From Gongronella butleri (Eukaryota > Mucoromycota > Mucoromycetes > Mucorales > Cunninghamellaceae): a DNA stretch of 64,000 bases. The translations under genes and the position numbers were made by a program. Location: positions 1 through 64,000 of the forward strand of contig JAIWZP010000010.1 in the NCBI GenBank assembly GCA_025201375.1, given 5' to 3'. Shown piece after piece: positions 1 through 10,310 of the stretch; within the stretch, counting starts at the first letter, position 1; each line of letters opens with the position of its first letter. A model generated the notes under the pieces. The model saw only the letters and a program-made list of their open reading frames with translations. It searched no databases and had not been told where the DNA came from.

Positions 1-2
1 CA

Positions 3-221
3 CGCAACGCGATCATTGGCATTGCCGTGTCGGTCGGTGTCGCCGTGTATGCGGCGGCGACCATTGGGTTGGTGACCGTGTACCGCAAACGCAAGCAACG
101 ACGCCAGGAAGAAGAGGCACAAGAGCGCCGTGCTGCCATCCAAAGCATCTCTGGGCCCATGATGCTGGATCACACCTTCCGTGGCAACCTCGTCCAGCGC
201 AGGCAAATGTACGAGCAGTGA
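3..221 (+). CDS. C-terminal end of a single-pass membrane protein (5' truncated)
   Basis: The reading frame is open from the window edge to TGA at 219-221 and encodes about 72 residues. It begins with a hydrophobic stretch rich in Ile, Val, Ala and Gly, starting near the window edge, long enough to cross a membrane. A strongly basic stop-transfer segment (YRKRKQRR) and a Gln/Glu/Arg-rich tail follow, ending in QMYEQ. That layout fits a type I receptor or sensor whose ectodomain lies outside the window; fungal mucin-type or Wsc/Mid2-type sensors look similar, but no family signature is visible. The gene converges on the phosphatase gene to the right. There is no in-frame ATG, so the start lies off the window. 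Confidence 0.6.
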   Translation, partial: RNAIIGIAVSVGVAVYAAATIGLVTVYRKRKQRRQEEEAQERRAAIQSISGPMMLDHTFRGNLVQRRQMYEQ

Positions 222-777
222 ATTTGCTTGCCCAATTCCCCCAGTCCCCCAACAATGTCCCTCTGGTTTTTTTCCCAATCCCTCTTGACAAGTTCATGTA
301 TTTTTAGCTCCTTCCATCCGCGCCCTATCCCCTCATCCGAGATTAAAAAAAAAATTCCTTGTCCCGTCCATGGGCCAAAAAAAAAAAAAAAATTCATATT
401 GCAGCCAAGCGAGAGCGCGTGACAAAAAGGGTAAAGCGCGCTTTTTTTTTCCAGTCAGCCAAATTTCCCCTTGTCGCACAGGCAACTAGGATCAATGAGG
501 AAGGTTGCAAATTGATTTTCATTTAAAAATGGCCACACCCAAGAAAAAAAAAAATGGGACCTCCTTGATTTGGCAGCGCAAACAACGCGACGCGCCTCAA
601 TTTCTTTGGAAACAGGGCAAAACAGAGAGCGAGCTTTATTGATATGAGAGGGGGGATGAAGGATGGAGAGGGAATGAAGAGAAAGACGGAAAAAAATTAC
701 ACGGCGACCAACAAAACAAAAAAAAGCAAAAAAATAACGAGAGAAATGCAAAAAAAAAAAAAAAAAACCAAAGAGGA
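222..777. other. Intergenic region between convergent genes
   Basis: This is the shared 3' flank of the membrane-protein gene and the phosphatase gene. It is dominated by A-runs (about 342-352, 377-391 and 750-767) and purine-rich sequence. No credible coding exon or RNA gene is visible. Confidence 0.5.
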
Positions 778-1878
778 TCATAGTACAGAGGAGGGTGTCA
801 GGGCGGCACGTGGGGCGGGCGAGGAAGGGGAATATTGCCAGTCCTGATGGTTGTGCGGCAGGGGTAAGGATGCCGGGGACGCGGCCGTGGAGGAAGGGGA
901 CGCATGAATTGGATGATGATGCACGGTGCTCCAGTCGGTCTCCATGAAACTACTGACACGGCCATGTACTTGATTCTCCAGCTTCATCAGCTCAGCCATG
1001 AAGCCAATGTTAGGTGACATGTTGGGGCGCGCCTTGATGACATGGCCATACGATTGTTTGAGCGTCCATCGCTCGCACGCAACAAGGTAAGCCAGCACCA
1101 CCGTCACCGACCGCGACTTGCCCGCCTTGCAGTGCACGTAGATGCCCTCGTGCTGCTTTTTCGCATCCTCTTTTTAGATGAAAAAGGGGGGGGGAAAGAG
1201 AAAAAAACGCGCGCGTTAGTGCCATATATTCGATTTTTTTTCGATTTTTCTTTTTTGATTTTCTTTTCATTTTTACCAATAAATGAGACGGCGTCCATGA
1301 TGATGTGATCGATGTTTTGCATTTCGACCGTGTCGCGCGCATTGATTTTGCGATAGGCAATGTGGTTTGCCTGGATAAAAGGGGCGAGTGCGACGTCGTG
1401 GCACTCTTCGGCCATGTTGAGCACGCGTTTGACGGGGCGCGCCATGAGCTGCTGCGCCTGGTCAGGCGTCTCAATCTCGGGACCCACGTACAAAAAGCCG
1501 GGAATGACCTCGGAAATGGTGAAATCAAAGTCGGCCTCTGTTTGCGGCGAGATGGTGTCGTCTTCCTCCATCAGGCGGCCCAATCCCTTGGTCGTCATGG
1601 TCGTCGGGCTGTGAGTCGTGGTGGTGAAGCCAAACGAGGCTGCTGTCGCGGTCACGGGCGTGCCAACCATGGGATCCATGGGCAAATGCAGGTCTGTCGA
1701 CGACGATGCCGATGCCGACGCCGTAAACCACGTTGAGCACGTGCCCGACGACGATGCCGACGCGCAAGCAGACAAGGCGGGCGTGCCTGTCGCCGACGTC
1801 GCCACATGCAAACGCGTCAATTCATCGTTTTGCAGGTGATTTTGCGCATTTTGCTGATTTGGGTGCAATTGTTGCTGT

Positions 1879-1932
<54 letters not shown>

Positions 1933-3641
1933 CATTGTTGTTGCTGTTGCTGCTGCATCTGAAGCTGCTGCGACCGGCGATTCGCGCGGCGCGCAAGCGC
2001 GTTTGCATTGTTTTCGCGTGCGGCCTGTGTATCCAGACTAAACAGACTCGTGTGCTGCAACGGCTTTGATCCTGCCGAGTAGCTCTGCGACCTGCGCGGG
2101 AACGGGCCGCCACCGGCATGCACCGACAGACGCGGCGCACGATGCGTGGTCTCGGCGGCAGCGGGTTGGGCTAGGAAATTGGTGGAAATCTTCAAATTGG
2201 CTTGTCGGCGGCGTTGCGATTGGCGTGTCGCGAGCGGGGCCGGCGGCGTGGAGGTCAGCGGCGTGGAAATGGACGCGGTCGGTGGTAAAAAGAGGCTCGG
2301 CGGCGCATCCATGGCGGTGTCATTGTCGTCTTGCGGCGACATGGCATGATTCGTTAAATACGACAGAGGATCGACGCCTTCGAGACAGTCTGGCACGGCC
2401 GATGTGTCCGTCTGTTGCCGATACACGTGGTCCAAGTGGTGCAAGAAGCCTTGGAACCCGCCACGAAGGAAAAACAGCTTGGACGGCTCGTGGCTCACTT
2501 TTTGCAGCACATTGAGCAGCGTCCATGCCGGCGACTGGGCAAAATCGTCCATGCGGTCATCGTACACGACCCACACGGTCTCGAGCGCCATGGGCTCGTC
2601 GGTGGTCGGGGTCATTGGCGCGGAAATCGATTGTGGCGACGATGAGGCCGACGATGACGATGATGACGACAGCGAAACGGACGAAAGCGTGCTTTCCGAC
2701 GCTTGGCGTTGCATCAGGTACTGGTCACGTCCCTCGGCGGTCGTGATGAAGTTCTCCAGATGGAAATTGCCCACAGCACCGCGCTGGTACCGCTTGACAA
2801 GCAAGGATGGCAAATTCACATTGATGGACCCACGGATCCGGCAGTGCTGGTAGTCCATCAGGCTGCGCACATCAATCAGCACCAAAGGCAAGTGTGGATC
2901 GCCCAGGAACGGCAGCAATTGCTCGGGCAAGAGCGCAGAATGCTCATTGTTGGCTGAATTCGTCGCATTTGTCGAATTGATCGCCTTGGCCGATGAAGAC
3001 GATGGTGTCGTCACGCACACAGAGTGTGCGCGGCCCAGCGGCATCTTCAATGCTGGCGCTTCTTTCATGGTGGCATCAAAGGAATCCGCGGGCTCGTCGT
3101 CATGCAGATGCACACGCGATAAATACACTTCCACGGCAGGATCCAGCTTTAAATCTTGAAGCAAGGGCGAAAAATTGCTCAATGCCGGGTCGCCAAACGT
3201 GTACGAGCGCCGATTTTGCTGTGCGGTAGTGGTGGTCGTCGCAGGGGACGTGGTGTTGGGCGCCAATGGTTCTTTTGACGCGTACTTTGTCGACGACGCG
3301 TGGATCGACGAATGTCGCTTGTCGATTTTATGCGTGCGGAACAACAACGCCGCATCAGGTACATGGCGTGTCGTCGACGTCAGGCATCGCTGCCGCTTGT
3401 TGGCCATTTCAGCGCGAATGTTGGGCAACGACGTCGAATGGCGCGGCAATGCCATGATTTCATCACGGTCAGCCGCCACATGGCTCATGCCGCCGCGTGA
3501 TTTCGACGCAAATGGTCGCGCAAACGCGTATGGCAGCTTGCGGAAAAACGACTCGGAAAGACTCGATGTTTTCTTGCCGCTGGTCGACCCGTTGGTCGCC
3601 TCAACAGGCCGCTTGAGTTTTCTATAACGATCGAAAAGCAT
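778..3641 (-). CDS. Rhodanese plus dual-specificity phosphatase (MAP kinase phosphatase-like)
   Basis: There are two exons, 3641-1277 and 1169-778, with intron 1276-1170, giving 918 residues. After a Ser/Thr-rich N-terminus comes a Cdc25/rhodanese-like domain (about 245-410; LVLIDVRSLMDYQHCRIRGS and later FFLRGGFQGF). Its active-loop position reads VVYDDRMDD without cysteine, so it should be a binding module, as in animal MKPs. A poly-Gln stretch (about 560-595) lies in a Ser/Ala/Gln-rich linker. The dual-specificity phosphatase domain (about 705-865) starts ISEVIPGFLYVGPEIET and carries the P-loop HCKAGKSRS around residue 802, followed by VLAYLV. The upstream general-acid Asp is probably in INARDTVEMQN. 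The splice joins MDAVSFI to EDAKKQHEGIYVHC, restoring the family pattern. The likely role is dephosphorylating a MAP kinase in cytosol or nucleus; the substrate cannot be read from sequence. Confidence 0.85.
1863..1962. repeat. Trinucleotide repeat coding poly-Gln
   Basis: A near-pure (TTGCTG/CTGTTG) repeat on the + strand reads as CAA/CAG codons on the coding minus strand. It encodes the Gln tract of the phosphatase linker. CAA and CAG alternate, with a few interruptions, which would slow length instability. Confidence 0.85.
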
Positions 3642-5199
3642 AAGAAACGCGGGTGGGGGGGAAAGGTGATTCGGGGTGCGAAATTATAAAGGAATGGAGG
3701 GGGTTGAAAAGAATGAAAAAACGAGAAAAAAAGAGTGGAGAAGGAGGGGAGAGGGCCGCGAGAAATAAAAAAAAAAAAAAAAGACAAAGAAAAAGAAAAA
3801 GAAGGGCAAGGTGCAAGGCATGAAAAAAAAGGGCTGGTTTTTTTTTTTTTTTTTCTTTGTATTCTTCCAGGTGACACGAAATTGCCTATTTTCTATTTTT
3901 ATTTTATTTTTTCGAGCGCTCCACGCCCAAATGGCCACCATCCTAAGAATAAATCCGCTCGTTTTTACCATGTCCATCCATGCTGTCTCATTCATTACCA
4001 CCCTTTGATAGATGCCAACGCCACACAAATGGCTATCGTGGAAAAAAGGTCATTTATTGCTTTTTGACTTTGGCGTTGGGGTCCCCCCGGCGCGAAAAAG
4101 GAGAAAAAGAAAAGGAGAACACGCTTTTCATTGTTCTGCCAAAAGGGCGATCCCCTCCATTGAAACTCCGTTATTGGCAACACTCTATTTTTACCAGGGA
4201 AAGAAAAAAAGGGAGGAAAAAAAGCAGACAATCACCCCTCTTTTTGCTTTTTTTCTCTGTTTTCAAGCATGGAACAAGTTGTCGATTTGCCCAAGGACCC
4301 CCGAATGATACCGTGGTACCATGGGGCTTGTATTTTTAAAACAGATGGAATGATTCTATGACGCGCTCAGCAGGCGCTCATAAAAAAAAAAAAAAAAAGC
4401 GCACTTTCAATTGGGGCGTGTTGCCAATGGATGCCATTGGCTGGCGTGTAACACGATCAGGGCTCCCATGGTCAGCCAATCATGCGCAGGCAGAAATTGA
4501 GGTGTGACTGACACCCATAAAAGTGGTGGATTAGGACACGTCACGTGAGACCTGAGATCAAAAGAGAGAAAGGGATGAGCGCGTGATGCACAATCCGTCT
4601 GTTTGGGCCTGTCGCAGCCTATTTTGTTTTTTTGTTTTCCCTTCTGGCCATGCACTGAGCAAGCTCCCTCTTGCCGCAGAGGGGCGTGCAGATGATTGAG
4701 CGAAACGGGTTGTCGGCCCGATCGTGATCCGTCCAACCTGACCACTCATTGCTAAGGACACGTGGATCATGCTGCAAACCCATCCTCCAACAATCAGCCC
4801 ACCCCGAGGTGGGGAGAGACTCAATTGCATAATCGCACGAAATTGGAAAGATGCGCAATGCACTCGGTTGAGGTGCCGAGGCTAAGAGGTGCCAATTTTT
4901 TTTAACGATTTTGCCCACCTCGTGCATTTTTTTAGCAAAACTGCGGCCACAACCGCTTGACTTGGTTGCAATGCTGATGCAAGACCAGGGTCAGATTATC
5001 CATCAACTTGGAAAAAAAAGGAAAGAAATCAAAAAAAAAGCGGGGCAAAGCGGCAGCTTTTCCAGGGTTACACGCTCAGGTTCGCGATCCTGGCGGCATA
5101 AACGCCAATATAAATAGCGCCAACAAATTCAGTGGTGGAATCCATTTCTTTCCATTTCATTTCTCTTGCCTCCCCAACCAACTTTTTTTGATCACAAAA
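3642..5199. other. Intergenic region between divergent phosphatase and P450 genes
   Basis: About 1.5 kb contain the promoters of the phosphatase gene (minus) and the first P450 gene (plus). The left half is A/T-run rich (A15 near 3768, T17 near 3838, A16 near 4382). Several reading frames of about 100 codons occur around 4400-4930 on the minus strand, but none looks protein-like or has splice partners. I call no gene here. Confidence 0.5.
5109..5116 (+). promoter_or_regulatory. TATA box of first P450 gene
   Basis: TATAAATA lies 84 bp upstream of the P450 ATG (5200) and is followed by a CA-rich leader. The spacing suits a fungal core promoter with a short 5' UTR. Confidence 0.55.
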
Positions 5200-5853
5200 A
5201 TGTCGCAATTGACCGTCTTTCAGGAACCCCTGCGCTACCTCGAGCAGCTGTGGATGCACAAGCTGTTCCCAGTGGGCACATCGAACCGGCGCAAGGCTGT
5301 GCTGACGATTTCGTCGGCGGTGGGCCTGCTGGTGTGCCGCCATTTGTACAATTTGCTCCACGTGCCGCGCAATCTGCAGCACTTGCCGGCCGTCAGCTTC
5401 TTTGCCAACTTTATGTCCATCATCCGCCCTGACCCGCCTCTCAAGCGCGTGCAAAACGTCATTGGGCCCGCCTTGGCAAAGGGCAATGGCGTCTATATCG
5501 TAAGAACAAAAAAAAAAAAAAAAAAAGAGGAGAAAACAAAGCCAGCGTGACCATCTCAACCTTTATCTCTTTTTTAAAAAAGGGCAATTTCCCCGTCAAG
5601 TGGACCGTGTTTATTGCTGAGCCCAACACAGCCAAGGCCTTGCTCATGAAACCAAGTAAGAACAAAAAAAGCAAAAAAAAAGCAAAAATCAGCTAAGCAA
5701 AAGACATTGATCCCCCCTTGCTTTTTTAAAAAAAGACGTGTTCCCCAAGTCCCTCGACATTTTTGACGCCCTCGGCGAGCAGAACCCGCTCGTCCGGTTC
5801 TTTGGCAAAAAGAATGTCGCGCTCGTCAATGGCCATGTCTGGAAGAGCCAGCG

Positions 5854-5893
<40 letters not shown>

Positions 5894-7573
5894 CCCAATG
5901 GGGGACTCAATTCTTGAATGATCTTAGGTGATGAATCCTGCCTTTCACAAGAGCATGCCTGTCGCGTTGTTTGGCGAGCTGATGCAAAAGGGCTATCAGA
6001 TCATTGAAAGGGATGGCAACCAATTGCGCTGCTTGGACTTTTTCCACCGGTTGACGCTTGACGCGCTTGGTCTGGGCAGCTTTGGCTTTGATTTCCACGC
6101 GCTGGACGACCCGAATTCCGTGTGGACAACGACGTACGAACACATCCGCCGCGGCTTCCGTAGCCCGTACACATTCTTGTTCCCCAAATATGACTGGCTG
6201 CTGCGTCACATCATCCCTGGTCGCAAGCAATTCGACGCAAGCGTCACAAAGCTAAACGCCCTGCTGCTCGACATGGCACACAAAAAGCGCCAAGAAATCA
6301 AGGCAAACGCGCAAGATGACTCTGTCCCCGAGGCCGAAAAGGACCTGCTCACACTGATGCTCGAGGCCGAGATGCGCGGCGAGGGCATGATGAGCGACGA
6401 CGAATTGCGCGTAAGACCATGCACTTTTTTGGGCGACATGGCGAGTCTGACCTTTTTTTTTTTTTTTTTTTGTAATGAAAATAGTCGAATTTGGCCATTT
6501 TCTTCCTTGCCGGGTAAGAAAGGGGGGAAAAAAGGCAGCGACACGGATGACTCATCCTTGTTTTCGTAGGCAAGAAACAACGGCCAATGCCATGTCGTTC
6601 TTCATGTACAATTTGGCCGTCAACAAGGTAAACAATTGACGTGGCACTTGCGGCAGGATCCAAGCAGTCGGATCAGCTGACACGCGTTCCTTTTTGTTTT
6701 TCTTTTTTTTTTAAATCAGGATGTGCAAACCAAGGCACGCCAAGAGGTGCTGGATCTGCTCGGCGACGCGCCCGAGGACGCACGACCCACGCTCGCAGAA
6801 ACACGCAAGCTGCCTTACCTCGACATGGTGCTCAAGGAGGTAAAAAAAAAAAAAATCAAGAAAAAGGGGGAGGGCGGGACAATGACCAGGGAGAACAAAA
6901 TGTCAATTGGGCATGGGCTGTGTTGACCCCCTGTGCTTTTTTTTTTTTTTTTTGCTTTGTATTTTTCACGTTGCACCATCAGAATTTGCGCCGGTATGGC
7001 CCTGCAGGCATGCTGTCGGCTCGCATGGCCGACGAGGACACCGTCGTCAATGGCATCGTCATTCCCAAAAAGACGCCCGTCGTCGTCGACGTCCAATCGC
7101 TTCACCACAACCCAAGCGTTTGGTAAATTCGCAATTGGTTTTTTTTATTATTTTTACGACGCGCTCATCTGTTTTTGTGGATTTGTTTTCTTTTTTTAGG
7201 AAAAATCCTGGCAAATTCGACCCGATGCGCTTTGCCCAGGGTGGCGAGCACGATACCACCCACCACGAAGGTGGCGATTCCACGGGCTTGGCTTGGTAAA
7301 CAAGAAAAAAAACTGCTTTTTTTCAAAATTGCCCCCCCACTCATTCTTTTTTTTTAAAAAAAAAAATTTAGGATGCCCTTCAGCGGCGGCCAGCGCATGT
7401 GCATTGGCATGAACTTTTCGCTGTCTGAGCAACGCACGTTTGCCGCCATGCTGCTGCGAAAGTATGAATGGGAGCTGCCGGCCGACTCGCGCCACAAGGA
7501 TGAGGTCCAGATGCCCTCGTTCCAAAACACCTGCCCAGACGATCTCATTGTCAAACTCACGCCACGCTACTAG
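5200..7573 (+). CDS. Cytochrome P450, tandem copy 1 (10 exons)
   Basis: A haem-thiolate monooxygenase of 540 residues. Exons: 5200-5499, 5583-5655, 5736-5857, 5928-6410, 6485-6513, 6570-6627, 6720-6839, 6983-7122, 7200-7295, 7372-7573. A hydrophobic N-terminal segment (about 29-47, after RRK) suggests an ER anchor. The I-helix oxygen-binding motif AGQETT spans the junction of exons 5 and 6. The K-helix ExxR is ENLR, split by intron 7; the PERF-like element is FDPMRF; the haem loop is FSGGQRMCIG with Cys near 484. Each exon was confirmed against the neighbouring paralogue. Substrate is unknown. The gene is head-to-tail with copy 2, and introns 5, 8 and 9 are absent there. Intron 3 carries a 32-base A-run right after its GT. 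Confidence 0.9.
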
Positions 7574-8077
7574 TAGGCGCTTTAACGAGCCCCCAACGGG
7601 CTACTTTTTTTTGTCTTTTTTCTCTCGTTTTCTCTCTATTTCGATGATGTCAATTATAAAATACGCTCTTTATGATTTTGAACAGCACGCAACGCGTATA
7701 AAAGTTGGCGGGTTGGATGCGCCGTGAATCCGAACTCGGTGCTAGGATTAGCCGAAGGACAGATCAACCAATTTTTTTGTGATCTGGGCTGGTCTGACCG
7801 CATGATGTCGTAAATGTTGTGCTGCGAATTGCTCCATTTGGGGCAATTGCGCCATGAAACGTGTAACCATGCTCGGCAAGGGTGCCGAATGCACTGCATC
7901 CGGCCAAAAAAAAAAAAAAAGGGGGATGGAACTCACAGCGTAATAAACCTGCTTTGCACTTGTTCCTCTCCCACGCGCGCCTTTAGAGCGGGCTTTTTGG
8001 CTGGGCTTGGGCTCCGAACCCAACGGCTCGGGGAATACATCCCCTTTTGTTTTCATCTCCAAGATTTTTTTTGAAAA
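7574..8077. other. Spacer between the two P450 genes
   Basis: It holds the 3' flank of copy 1 and the promoter of copy 2. A TATAAAA occurs at 7697-7703, but this is 375 bp from the next ATG, so it serves copy 2 only if there is a long leader. No gene is seen. Confidence 0.45.
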
Positions 8078-8378
8078 ATGTCGCATGCATTGGCCCTTTT
8101 GCGCGAACCCCTGCGGTTTTTAGAGGTGGTTTTGCGCCATGGCGTGTTTCCAGCAAGCACATCGACGCGCCGCAAGGTCATTGTGACGATTTCATCGGCC
8201 ATTGGCCTTATGGTGTGCCGCCAGCTGTACGTGCTGCTACACGTCCCGCGCCACTTGCAACATTTACCCGCCGTCAACTTTTTCACTACCATGCGCTCGA
8301 TTCTCCGCGGCGACCCGCCCTTAAAACGCGTCCAGACCGCGCTTGCACCGGCATTGGCCAAGGGAACGGGCGTCTATA

Positions 8379-8415
<37 letters not shown>

Positions 8416-10153
8416 CGAAAAAGTTGACCAAGACCTTCTTTCTCACGTTTTCTCCTCTTTTTATGCGCCAATTGGCAAGGGCAACTTTCCTGTGCGATGG
8501 ACCGTGTTCATTGTCGACCCCAAAGTAGCCAAGGCAATGCTCATGAAACCAAGTAAGCGCGAAAAAATAACCCAGTGGGCCCGGCAATGCCCTGATGTGT
8601 CGTCCTTTTTTTTTTTAACCCAAACAGACCAGTTTCCAAAGTCCGTCGACCTCTTGGAGACATTTGACAAGGACAGCCCGCTTGTCAAGTTTTTTGGCAA
8701 GAAAAATGTTGCCATTGTCAATGGCCACGCTTGGAAAAACCAGCGCAAGGTAACACAAAATGCGCAGAAACAAGAAAAAGGGAGCCTTTCTTATTTTTTT
8801 TTCATCGCATCGTAGGTGATGAATCCAGCATTCCATCGCAGCATGCCGATCGGCATGTTCACTGACCTGATGCAAAAGGGATTCGACGTCATTGAGCAAA
8901 ATGAGCATCAAATCAAATGCCTCGATTTTTTCCACCGGCTGACGCTGGACGCGCTTGGTCTGGGCAGCTTTGGGTTTGATTTCCACGCGCTTGAGGACCC
9001 CAACTCGGTATGGACAACGACGTACGAGGAAATCCGACGTGGGCTGCGCAATCCGTACAATTTCCTGTTTCCGCGCTACGATCGATGGCTGCGCCACTTT
9101 ATCCCGGGTCGGCGCCAATTCGATGCAAGCGTCGATAAGCTCAACACGCTGCTGCTCGATATGGCGCACACACGACGCACGCAGCTAAAACAAGCCGCCG
9201 ACGGGACGAAAAACGACGATACGGCCTCCATTGATGCCGACAAGGACCTGCTGACCCTGATGCTCGAGGCCGAGATGCGCGGCGAGGGCGTGATGAGCGA
9301 CAACGAATTGCGCGTGAGCACCTTTAGGCCTCAATCTCAGGGAAAATGGAGACCGCCCCGTCTCATAGATTCCTTTTTTTGTTATGGATTCATAGGACAA
9401 TCTCGCCATCTTTTTCCTTGCCGGACAGGAAACAACGGCCAATGCAATGGCTTTCTTCATGTACAGCCTGGCGCAGCACCAGGTAAAAAAAAAAACGGGC
9501 CATTGGACCTAGAACAGCTCCCCGAATTGACATTTTGGCCTTTTTGTAGGATATTCAAGAAAAAGCGCGCCAGGAGGTCCTTGCCCTCTTTGGCGACGCG
9601 CCAAGCGACATCCGGCCATCGCTCGCAGAGACGCGGCAATTGCCGTATCTGGACATGGTTCTAAAAGAAGTAGGAAAATGGAGCAAATTGAGAGAAAAAG
9701 GGCAACGATTTGACGCGATTTGACTCTTTTACACAGAATTTGAGACGATATGCGCCTGCGGGGAACCTTGCTGCGCGCATCTCGGACGAGGACACAGTGC
9801 TGAATGGCGTGTTGATTCCCAAGCGAACGCCTGTGCAGGTCGATGTCGACGCCATGCACGCCAACGCGGCCGTGTGGTCCGATCCCGGCAGATTTGACCC
9901 AATGCGCTTCGCGCCAGGCGGCGAGTACGACAACCTCGAAAGCATGGCGTGGCTGCCGTTTGGCGGTGGCCAGCGGATCTGCATTGGTATGAACCTGTCG
10001 CTGACGGAACAGCGCACATTTGCAGCCATGCTGCTGAAAAAGTACGAGTGGACGCTGCCGGACGATTCGCGACACAAGGACGAGCTCAAGATGCCTTCGT
10101 TCCGCAACTCATTCCCTGAAGATCTCATCGTCCACGTGCGCCCGCGCTATTGA
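8078..10153 (+). CDS. Cytochrome P450, tandem copy 2 (7 exons)
   Basis: A paralogue of the preceding P450, 539 residues, closely alignable along its whole length. Exons: 8078-8380, 8480-8552, 8628-8749, 8816-9313, 9396-9482, 9550-9669, 9737-10153. Exons 2, 3 and 6 have exactly the lengths of their counterparts (73, 122 and 120 nt), so the duplication happened with introns in place. Motifs: AGQETT in exon 5, ENLR across the last intron, FDPMRF, and FGGGQRICIG with Cys near 483. Three introns of copy 1 are absent here, one inside the AGQETT codons and two in the haem-binding 3' part. The gene converges on EME1, its stop only 157 bp from the EME1 stop. Substrate is unknown; membrane anchoring in the ER is inferred from the hydrophobic N-terminus. 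Confidence 0.9.
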
Positions 10154-10196
10154 TTGCCTCATTTATGGTCATTCCGGGACAAAAGAAATGCGAATC

Positions 10197-10217
10197 AATA
10201 AAGAAAAATGCTTTATT
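10197..10217. terminator. Overlapping bidirectional poly(A) signals
   Basis: AATAAA at 10197-10202 on the + strand serves the P450, and TTTATT at 10212-10217 (AATAAA on the minus strand) serves EME1. The two canonical signals lie within 21 bp between convergent stop codons (10153 and 10311). Confidence 0.55.
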
Positions 10218-10310
10218 GCACAGATCCTCTTGAAACCATGCAAATAATTCAAATGGAGGAATGATTGAAAAAAAGGGGGAGGAGAAAAAGGAATCAAACA
10301 AGTGGAGGTA

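Noticed and set aside
1104..1276. Lysine-rich C-terminal read-through of the phosphatase first exon
   Set aside because: It is intron sequence. Splicing 1276-1170 restores the DSP active-site region and leads directly to HCKAGKSRS.
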